From Ancylobacter sp. WKF20 (GTDB taxonomy: Bacteria; Pseudomonadota; Alphaproteobacteria; Rhizobiales; Xanthobacteraceae): a stretch of 64,000 nt of DNA. This document shows, in pieces, positions 58,054 to 64,000 of this stretch (its first letter is position 1; every line of letters starts with the position of its first letter). The DNA lies in NCBI RefSeq assembly GCF_029760895.1, contig NZ_CP121679.1, positions 3,826,001 through 3,890,000 on the forward strand. Direction: 5' to 3'. A model generated the notes under the pieces. That model ran no database searches. It was not told where the DNA came from and was given only the letters and a program-made list of their open reading frames with translations. The translations under genes and the position numbers were made by a program.

Positions 58054-59115
58054 TCACGCCTCCACCGTCTCCTGCGCCAGAAGCTCGCGCACGCGCGGGG
58101 CGACCTCGCGGCCATAGAGCTCGATGGAGCGCAGCAGGCGCGCCTGCGGCAGCGGGCCGGCGCTGTATTTCAGCTCGAAGCGCGACAGGCCGAGCGTCCG
58201 CGCTGTCTTGGCGATCTTGCGCGCCACCGTCTCCGGCGAGCCGAGATAAAGCGAGCCGTGCGAAATCTCGTGCTCGAAGGCGTCGCGGCCATAGGCCGGC
58301 CAGCCGCGCTCGCGCCCGATCCGGTCATGCATCACCTTGTAGTCAGCGAAGAATTCCTCGTGCGCCGCCGCGTCCGTCTCGGCGATGTAGCCATGCGAAT
58401 GCACGCCGATCGGCTGCAGCGTGCCGCCGAGCTGGGTGGTGGCACGCTGGTAGAGATCGACATAGGGCGCGAAGCGGGCGGGATTGCCGCCGATGATGGC
58501 GAGCATCAGCGGCAGGCCATAGCGCGCCGCGCGCACCACCGATTCCGGGCTGCCGCCGACGCCGATCCAGGTCTTGAGCGTACCGCTCTCGGTCGGGGGG
58601 AAGACGTGCTGGCCCTTCAGCGGCGGGCGGATCGAGCCCTGCCAGGTGACGCCGCCCGGCGTGCTGTTGTCGCGCGCCAGCGCGGCGAACAGATCGAGCT
58701 TCTCGGAGAACAGCGTCTCATAGTCCTTCAGCTCGAAGCCGAAGAGCGGAAAGGATTCGGTGAAGGAGCCGCGCCCGAGGATCACCTCGGCGCGTCCGTT
58801 CGACAGCGCGTCCACGGTGGCGAAGCGCTGGAAGACGCGGATCGGGTCGTCGGAGGACAGCACCGTCACCGCCGAGCCGAGGCGGATGCGGCTGGTCTTG
58901 GTGGCGATGCCGGCCAGCACCACTTCGGGAGCGGAGACCGCGAAATCGTCGCGGTGATGCTCGCCGACGCCGAAGAAATCGAGCCCCACCTCATCGGCGA
59001 GCTGCGCCTGCTCGACGAGATCGCGGATCACCTGCGCGTGCGAGAGCGGCGCGCCATCCGCCCCGCGCGTCACGTCGCCAAAAGTGTCGAGGCCGAATTC
59101 GAGATGCTGTGCCAT
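58054..59115 (-). CDS. LLM-class flavin-dependent oxidoreductase
   Basis: 353 residues from ATG 59115 with AGGAAGG upstream. Luciferase-like (TIM barrel) monooxygenase: EFGLDTFGDV, AQLADEVGLDFFGVGEHHRDDFAVSAPEVVLAGIATKTSRIRLGSAVTVLSSDDP is the typical first half, IGVGGSPESVVRAARYGLPLML the flavin-contact region, and GSPETVARKI the later part. Group of F420/FMN-dependent oxidoreductases of unknown substrate. Stands alone. Confidence 0.9.
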   Translation of the reverse strand: MAQHLEFGLDTFGDVTRGADGAPLSHAQVIRDLVEQAQLADEVGLDFFGVGEHHRDDFAVSAPEVVLAGIATKTSRIRLGSAVTVLSSDDPIRVFQRFATVDALSNGRAEVILGRGSFTESFPLFGFELKDYETLFSEKLDLFAALARDNSTPGGVTWQGSIRPPLKGQHVFPPTESGTLKTWIGVGGSPESVVRAARYGLPLMLAIIGGNPARFAPYVDLYQRATTQLGGTLQPIGVHSHGYIAETDAAAHEEFFADYKVMHDRIGRERGWPAYGRDAFEHEISHGSLYLGSPETVARKIAKTARTLGLSRFELKYSAGPLPQARLLRSIELYGREVAPRVRELLAQETVEA

Positions 59116-59231
59116 GGTCCGCGCCTTCCTGCCGGCTCCGATGCCGACATCCCCCATATGGACCCAAGAGGCGCCGCGCGCATCCGCGTGGCTGCAAGGT
59201 CGGGCTTTCCGGGCTGCAAGGCTGCACCAAT

Positions 59232-59263
59232 AAAAAAAGCCCGCTGGACGAACCAGCGGGCTT
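59232..59263 (-). terminator. Rho-independent terminator of the DUF1127 gene
   Basis: AAGCCCGCTGG/CCAGCGGGCTT perfect 11-bp stem with an ACGAA loop; on the minus strand a run of seven T follows. It lies about 60 bp after the DUF1127 stop. Confidence 0.9.
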
Positions 59264-59321
59264 CAAGTCGGCGACACGAGGGGGTCGATGCCGCCGGTAA
59301 TCCTCCGAATGGGCTGCACAC

Positions 59322-59669
59322 TCATTCGCAGGAGATCAGGTCGTCGCGGCCGCGTTTGGCGGCACCGATCGACAAATTTCCGCGCGCGGCGACCCGGCGG
59401 CTGGCCCGGCGCTCGACCGAGCGGACCACCAGCACCGAGGTCGGGTCCTGCCAGAGCGGGCCGGACGCGGCGTCGCGCAGATCGGCCCGCGTGAGGCCGA
59501 TATCGCTGAGCATCCGGTCGTCGAACTCACCGAGCTGGATCAGGTGACGGCGGCGCGCCACCGCCGTGATGAACTTGAAGCTACCCATGACGGCGCCGAT
59601 GAGCCCGGTGGCTGCGGCGGCGCCGAATGACGCGAAGGCGGACCTGCGAACTTCGCCGATATACGACAT
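59322..59669 (-). CDS. DUF1127 domain protein
   Basis: 115 residues from ATG 59669 with GGAGAGGAAG upstream. A central DUF1127 (YjiS) segment, about 40-65 (RRRHLIQLGEFDDRMLSDIGLTRADLRDA), preceded by a possible amphipathic helix and followed by a basic tail. It is longer than the usual 50-70-residue members. Small DUF1127 proteins of alphaproteobacteria bind RNA or affect phosphate and carbon metabolism, and in Brucella are controlled by the LysR regulator VtlR. The divergent LysR gene here fits that pattern. Confidence 0.85.
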   Translation of the reverse strand: MSYIGEVRRSAFASFGAAAATGLIGAVMGSFKFITAVARRRHLIQLGEFDDRMLSDIGLTRADLRDAASGPLWQDPTSVLVVRSVERRASRRVAARGNLSIGAAKRGRDDLISCE

Positions 59670-59788
59670 CTTCCTCTCCATCTGTCGGCCGCGCAGCGAG
59701 AGCGCTGGGTGATAAGAAAGGGTGATGAGCCTGTCGCCCACCCGATCTCGACGCTCTCCGTTCGCGGCAACAGTGTTATGTCGCGGCG

Positions 59789-59842
59789 CCATCAATCACA
59801 CTAGCGAATGTTTTTCATCCGAGTTATCATTCTGATTGATGG
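59789..59842. promoter_or_regulatory. Perfect 10-bp inverted repeat in the LysR/DUF1127 divergent region
   Basis: CCATCAATCA (59789-59798) and TGATTGATGG (59833-59842) are exact inverted copies with 34 bases between, in the 194-bp region between the DUF1127 and LysR genes. The right arm ends 21 bp before the LysR start codon. Likely binding site(s) of the LysR protein, which often uses separated half-sites; the centre also contains the promoter-like A/T-rich stretch. Confidence 0.55.
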
Positions 59843-59863
59843 TACCCGCTCAGAGGCGCTCCC

Positions 59864-60748
59864 ATGTCGGTGTTGCTCGATATTGATCAATTAAGAACAT
59901 TCATTGCTATCGCTGAAACCGGGAGTTTCACGAAAGCCGCTGATGTCGTCCACAAGACCCAGTCCGCCGTCTCCATGCAGATGAAGCGGCTGGAGGAGCG
60001 GGTCGGCAAACCCATCTTCGCCCGTGATGGCCGCGCCTCGCGCCTCACCGATGAGGGCGAGCGGCTGCTCGATTACGCCCGCCGCATCGTCAAGCTGAAC
60101 AATGAGGCGGTGGCGAGCCTCGCTTCGGCGGAACTCTCCGGCCGCGTGCGCCTCGGCGTGCCCGATGATTACGCCGACCGCTATCTGCCGGAGATCATGG
60201 CGCGATTCTCCCACACCCATTGCAATGTCGAGCTCACCGTCGTCTGCGATCCCTCCAGTGATCTGGTGGATCGCATCGACACCGGCGATCTCGACCTCGC
60301 CATCATCACCGATTGCGAGACGCTGAACCGCGATACCGAGATCATCCGGCGCGAGCAGCTTCTTTGGGTCGGCTCGACCCGCCACTCCGTCCATCTCGAC
60401 ACGCCCATCCCGCTGGCGCTCGGCCGGCAGAGCTGCAACTGGCGGCAGGAGGCGATCTCGATGCTGCAGGCGGTCGGCCGCCCCTTCCGCATCCTCTACA
60501 CCTCGTCGAATTCCACCGCCGTCTCCGCCGCCGTGCTCTCGGGCCTTGCCATTTCGGTGCTGCCGGAATCGGGCCTGCGTCCGGGGATGCGGGTGCTCGG
60601 CCCGGCGGAAGGCTTTCCGGCGCTGGCGCCCTGCCGCATCGGGCTGGTGCGCAACCGGCACGAGGTCTCCCCGCTGGCCGACGCGCTCGCCAACCACATC
60701 ATCCAGGGCCTCGACAACATCTCCGAAGCCGCCATCGCGGCGGAGTGA
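59864..60748 (+). CDS. LysR-type regulator, VtlR/LsrB-like
   Basis: 294 residues. Helix-turn-helix: DIDQLRTFIAIAETGSFTKAADVVHKTQSAVSMQMKRLEERVGKPIF, a very close relative by pattern of Brucella VtlR and Sinorhizobium LsrB, followed by a periplasmic-binding-protein-like effector domain (RVRLGVPDDYADRYLPEIMARFSHTHCNVELTVVCDPSSDLVDRID). In relatives it activates small RNAs (AbcR) and DUF1127 genes needed for host interaction and oxidative-stress metabolism. The divergent DUF1127 gene supports that assignment; function here is inferred. Confidence 0.88.
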   Translation: MSVLLDIDQLRTFIAIAETGSFTKAADVVHKTQSAVSMQMKRLEERVGKPIFARDGRASRLTDEGERLLDYARRIVKLNNEAVASLASAELSGRVRLGVPDDYADRYLPEIMARFSHTHCNVELTVVCDPSSDLVDRIDTGDLDLAIITDCETLNRDTEIIRREQLLWVGSTRHSVHLDTPIPLALGRQSCNWRQEAISMLQAVGRPFRILYTSSNSTAVSAAVLSGLAISVLPESGLRPGMRVLGPAEGFPALAPCRIGLVRNRHEVSPLADALANHIIQGLDNISEAAIAAE

Positions 60749-60772
60749 GGGGCCTCGCCGTCGTCCCTCGCT

Positions 60773-61012
60773 GTCATCCCGGACGGCCGCCATCCCTTCC
60801 CGTCATCCCGGACGGCCGCAGGCCGATCCGGGATCGCGTGCCGCGATGTCTTCGGCCGCCGGGCCGTTGGCCACGGTGTCTTTTACGCGCGCCTTGGAGT
60901 GGCCCACGATCCCGGCTCTGCGCTTCGCTCCGGCCGGGATGACGTTTGTGGTGGCCGGCACTGAGTGCCCGTCATGCCGGACGGCCGCAGGTCGATCTCG
61001 GATCGCGTGCCG
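60773..61012. repeat. Dispersed palindromic intergenic repeats, several type-A pieces
   Basis: GTCATCCCGGACGGCCGCC (60773), then a full copy from 60801 (GTCATCCCGGACGGCCGCAGG) to GCCGGGATGACG (60945), and a third partial GTCATGCCGGACGGCCGCAGG..GATCGCG at 60971-61012. No gene in this stretch. Confidence 0.88.
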
Positions 61013-61033
61013 ATGATTGCTGAGGCGCCCCCC

Positions 61034-61062
61034 AAAAGGAAAAGGCGGGCTCGCGCCCGCCT
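61034..61062 (-). terminator. Terminator hairpin downstream of gshA or of a small RNA
   Basis: GGCGGGC/GCCCGCC stem with a TCGC loop; on the minus strand it is followed by TTTTCCTTTT. It ends the structured region described next. Confidence 0.8.
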
Positions 61063-61275
61063 GAGGTGAGCCGGCCCGCCCGCCGGCTTGAGATTGAAGC
61101 GTCCCGCAAGGTGCCGCGTCACCGGCGAGGGCGTGCTGAGACGCGGCGCCCGGGGCCTTCAAGGGTCGTCCGAGGGTGTCCGGGCCCCATCCAGCGCCGC
61201 GCGCCTCGGCGTTGAGGCAAACGGGCGCCGGTCCCGATGGGAAACCCGGCGGACGATGGGGAAGCATTAAACCAG
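61034..61275 (-). ncRNA. Candidate structured RNA (small RNA or gshA 3' UTR)
   Basis: On the minus strand several stems are visible: CCCCATC/GATGGGG (about 61262 and 61185), GGGGCC/GGCCCC, a perfect GCCGCGTC/GACGCGGC (near 61148 and 61122), GCCGGC/GCCGGC, and a final terminator stem with T run. Such dense pairing between a stop codon and a terminator is unusual for a plain spacer. It lies about 130 bp after the gshA stop, so it can be an independent RNA or the 3' UTR. It does not match tmRNA, SRP RNA, RNase P or 6S motifs that I could recognise. Confidence 0.4.
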
Positions 61276-61408
61276 TGCGTGCAGCCGAACCTTGATCCTG
61301 CTCAAAGCGAGCAGGGCGGATAGCCGGCGGCCGGGCGGGCCTTCCATACGGGGCGCGTGTCCCGGCACGGGAGCGCGCGGCTCCCATGCTCGCCTCGGCC
61401 CTCCCGGC

Positions 61409-62779
61409 TCAATAGGCCAGTTCGTCGAAGATCGGCTCGACCGAGCGCTGCCACGGCCCCTCATAGCGGGCGAGCAACTCCTCAGCCGGCGTGCGGCCGG
61501 CGGCGAGGCTCTCGTCCAGCGGCGTGAGGAAGCGGGTCTCGTCCCGCCCCTGGCTGTCGCGGTAGTCGCGGCGGGCAAGGCCGGCGCGGGCGATGGCGAC
61601 CATGTCGCGCGCCACATCCAGCACCGGACGGCCGGCCACCTCGGCCTTGTAGCCGAGCCGGGGCACGGCATCGCGCAGCGCCTGGCGGTCTTCCGCGTTC
61701 CAGCTCTTGCAGAGCTCCCACGCCGCATCGAGCGCGGCCGTGTCGTAATAGATGCCGGTCCACAGCGCCGGCTGGGCGCACAGATTGCGCCACGGCCCGC
61801 CATCGGCGCCGCGCATTTCGAGGTAACGCTTCAGCCGCACCTCGGGGAAGATGGTCGAGAGGTGGTTGGCCCAGTCCGACACCGTCGCGGTCTCGCCCGG
61901 CACCGCCGGGTGGCGCCCGGCCAGGAGGTCGCGGAAGGAGGAGCCGGCGACGTCGATATAGGTGTCGCCGCGCTTGATGAAATACATCGGCACGTCGAGC
62001 GCGTAGTCGACGTAACGCTCGAAGCCCATGCCCTCCTCGAAGGCGAAGGGCAGCATGCCCGTGCGATTCTTGTCGGTGTCGCGCCAGATTTCCGAGCGGA
62101 AGGACAGGAAGCCGTTCGGCTTGCCTTCCGTGAACGGCGAATTGGCGAAGAGCGCGGTGGTGATGGGCTGGAGGGCGAGGCCCACGCGCAGCTTCTTCAC
62201 CATGTCGGCTTCCGAGGCGAAGTCGAGATTCACCTGCACGGTACAGGTGCGGAACATCATGTCGAGGCCGTGCGTGCCGACCTTCGGCATGTAGTTCGCC
62301 ATGATCTTGTAACGGCCCTTGGGCATCACCGGCGTTTCCGCACGGGTCCATTTCGGGCTCATGCCGAGGCCAAGGAAGCCGAAGCCGAAGGGCGTGGCGA
62401 CGGCGCGCACCTGTTCGAGATGGCCGTTCACCTCGGCGCAGGTCTCGTGAATGGTCTTCAGCGGCGCGCCGGACAGTTCGAACTGCCCGCCCGGTTCCAG
62501 CGAGATCGCCCCGCCGCCCACCGTATCGGCGAGCCCGATGATGGCCTCGCCCTCCATGATCGGTTCCCAGCCATTGAGCGCCTGCATGCCCTCGAGCAGC
62601 GCGCGGATGCCGGTCGGCCCCTCATAGGGGACAGGGTCATGGCCCTTCAGCGTGAAGGGGAATTTCTCGTGCTCGGTGCCGATACGGAACTGGCTGGTGT
62701 CCTTGCAGCCGGCTGCCAGCCAGGCGACGAGTTCGTCGCGGCTCTCGATAGGCTGGGTGTCGATCTGGTCGCGCGCCAT
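61409..62779 (-). CDS. gshA: Glutamate--cysteine ligase, plant/alphaproteobacterial (GCS2) type
   Basis: 456 residues from ATG 62779; the open frame continues 21 codons upstream without family similarity. GTEHEKFPFTLKGHDPVPYEG (the first ATP-grasp-like residue set), GGQFELSGAPLKTIHETCAEVNGHL, MFRTCTVQVNLDFASEADMVKKLR and the end PIFDELAY. It condenses glutamate and cysteine, the first step of glutathione synthesis. A cytosolic enzyme, in redox regulation feedback-inhibited by glutathione. Upstream on the same strand a second GCS2-superfamily gene (YbdK type) occurs. Confidence 0.94.
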   Translation of the reverse strand: MARDQIDTQPIESRDELVAWLAAGCKDTSQFRIGTEHEKFPFTLKGHDPVPYEGPTGIRALLEGMQALNGWEPIMEGEAIIGLADTVGGGAISLEPGGQFELSGAPLKTIHETCAEVNGHLEQVRAVATPFGFGFLGLGMSPKWTRAETPVMPKGRYKIMANYMPKVGTHGLDMMFRTCTVQVNLDFASEADMVKKLRVGLALQPITTALFANSPFTEGKPNGFLSFRSEIWRDTDKNRTGMLPFAFEEGMGFERYVDYALDVPMYFIKRGDTYIDVAGSSFRDLLAGRHPAVPGETATVSDWANHLSTIFPEVRLKRYLEMRGADGGPWRNLCAQPALWTGIYYDTAALDAAWELCKSWNAEDRQALRDAVPRLGYKAEVAGRPVLDVARDMVAIARAGLARRDYRDSQGRDETRFLTPLDESLAAGRTPAEELLARYEGPWQRSVEPIFDELAY

Positions 62780-62938
62780 GGGGACTCCGGCGGGGCAGGG
62801 CATAAAGGCGCGCGACCATACACAGGCGGACGGACGACGCAAATCGCGCTAATCACCGATGCCGGATGGTAAATGCGCCGATGCAATCGGCACCCCCGCA
62901 GGCTCCGTTGCGCGCGCCCGCCCGCGACCCCCGTGGCC

Positions 62939-64000
62939 CTATTGCGCGGAGGCGTGGGTGAGCCAGGTCGTCACCGCCCGCAGCGCCTGCGTGCGGTCGC
63001 CGGTGCGGTGCGCGGCTTCCTGATAGACGGCGATCTGGATGTCGGCGCTGGTGCCGCCATTCAGAATGGTGCGCAGGTGCTCCAGCTCCTGCCGGCTGCC
63101 CAGCGCCTGCGCGTCATCCGTCACCATGTCGATCAGCGTTTCCACCGCCTGCGCCACCGGCACGGCCTGCCGGGCGCTGCGATCGACGAAGCTGCCATGG
63201 ATGCCGTAGCGCTGGGCGCGCCACTTGTTCTCCGCGGCAATGGCACGCTCCACCGCGTCAATGCCGGCATTGACCTTCGGGTTGCGCACGAGATGGCGCA
63301 CCAGCGCCCGGTACAGCGCGGCGATGGCGACGGAATCCTCCACCCGCGTGCAGCTGTCGGGCGCGCGCAGCTCCAGCGTCGGCTGCTTCTGCGAGGGGCG
63401 GATGGTCCACCAAACATAGCTCGAATCGCGAATCGCCCGCGCCGCCACCAGCGCGTCGATATAGTCCTGATAGTCCTTGGCGCTCTCGAACAGCTCCGGC
63501 AGGCCGGTGCGCGGCAGCTCGTCATAGGCGGCGAGGCGGTAGCCCATCAGCCCGGTGCGCTTGGATTCCCAGAACGGCGACGAGGTCGAGAGGGCAACGA
63601 AGACCGGCAGGAAGGGCAGGATGCGGCGCATCACGTCGATGCGCGTGTCCGGGTCCGGCAGCTCGACATGTACATGCAGGCCGCACAGCATGTTGCGCTC
63701 GCCGAGCATCTGCAGGTCGTGCATCACCCCGTCATAACGGTGCGTCGGCGCGCGCTTGCTGCCCTGCCAGGAGGCGGTCGGGTGCGTGCCAGAGGCGAGG
63801 AAGGACAGGTCGAATCCCGCGGCCACGTCGGCCAGCGTGCGCCGCAGGGCGCTCAGCTCGGTCTTCGCCTCGGCGGCGCTGATATGCGGGCGGCTCATCA
63901 CCTCGATCTGCGACTGCAACATCTCGCCGGAGACGCGCTCGCCCAGCGCGTCGCGCGCCTTGTCCATGAAAGCGGTCGGCATGCGCCGCAGCACGCTCTT
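62939..64000 (-). CDS. YbdK-type carboxylate-amine ligase (N-terminus cut by window end)
   Basis: The frame is open to the last base of the window, so the N-terminal GVEEE-like motif lies outside. The visible 350 residues show [49 protein letters not shown], and [22 protein letters not shown], the pattern of YbdK/GCS2 glutamate--cysteine ligase 2 proteins, which have weak glutamate-cysteine ligase activity. A neighbour of gshA; it may act on other amine acceptors. Confidence 0.9.
   Translation of the reverse strand, partial: KSVLRRMPTAFMDKARDALGERVSGEMLQSQIEVMSRPHISAAEAKTELSALRRTLADVAAGFDLSFLASGTHPTASWQGSKRAPTHRYDGVMHDLQMLGERNMLCGLHVHVELPDPDTRIDVMRRILPFLPVFVALSTSSPFWESKRTGLMGYRLAAYDELPRTGLPELFESAKDYQDYIDALVAARAIRDSSYVWWTIRPSQKQPTLELRAPDSCTRVEDSVAIAALYRALVRHLVRNPKVNAGIDAVERAIAAENKWRAQRYGIHGSFVDRSARQAVPVAQAVETLIDMVTDDAQALGSRQELEHLRTILNGGTSADIQIAVYQEAAHRTGDRTQALRAVTTWLTHASAQ

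Noticed and set aside
61034..61275. 6S RNA, RNase P RNA or tmRNA at this location
   Set aside because: None of the conserved blocks I know for those RNAs is visible, so only a generic structured-RNA call is given.

Overview
The window is typical chromosomal DNA of a GC-rich alphaproteobacterium, most probably order Hyphomicrobiales and perhaps Xanthobacteraceae-like. This is inferred from gene content and not from a database search. The signs are an SOS box of the form GAAC-N7-GAAC in front of an imuA-imuB-dnaE2 cassette, a VtlR/LsrB-like LysR regulator divergent from a DUF1127 gene, a plant/alphaproteobacterial-type gshA, an ilv leader peptide with attenuator, and many dispersed palindromic intergenic repeats.

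Layout. 1-6.2 kb: end of a GntR regulator, a class III aminotransferase, a response regulator/HisKA_2 kinase pair and a DEAD-box helicase with a DbpA-type RNA-binding domain. 6.4-12.1 kb: LexA box and the SOS mutasome imuA-imuB-dnaE2. 12.2-13.4 kb: a membrane acyltransferase. 13.7-22.6 kb: a visibly less GC-rich island at the 3' end of tRNA-Leu(CAG). It carries a tyrosine integrase beside the tRNA, a serine resolvase with a possible res site, two small ribbon-helix-helix-like genes (one frameshifted), an IS3-family remnant and an integrase fragment. Its cargo is a GHKL-ATPase/PD-(D/E)XK nuclease fusion facing a MazG-like/HNH-nuclease pair. This cargo is the best candidate for an undescribed, probably defensive, system.

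22.9-36 kb: housekeeping genes (NDUFA9-like, uppP, rpmI-rplT, pheS-hypothetical-pheT, nth, an Ada-like methyltransferase). 36.3-44.4 kb: gpmA, dapB and the branched-chain amino acid genes ilvB-ilvN and, further on, ilvC. ilvB is preceded by an 18-residue leader peptide and a terminator hairpin. 44.6-49.8 kb: a BrnT/BrnA toxin-antitoxin pair, a macrodomain protein, DedA, a PuuB-like oxidase and mutL. 50-53.2 kb: a corrinoid/iron-chelate type ABC importer under a textbook cobalamin riboswitch. 53.3-57.8 kb: potABC polyamine import genes (no binding-protein gene) divergent from a puuA-like glutamine synthetase gene, suggesting putrescine import and gamma-glutamylation. 58-64 kb: a luciferase-like monooxygenase, the DUF1127/LysR pair with a perfect inverted repeat between them, a structured region that could be a small RNA, gshA, and a YbdK-type ligase cut by the window end.

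Limits. Everything is read by eye. Domain calls rest on motif recognition, start sites on visible ribosome binding sites and family length, and no search or alignment was run.
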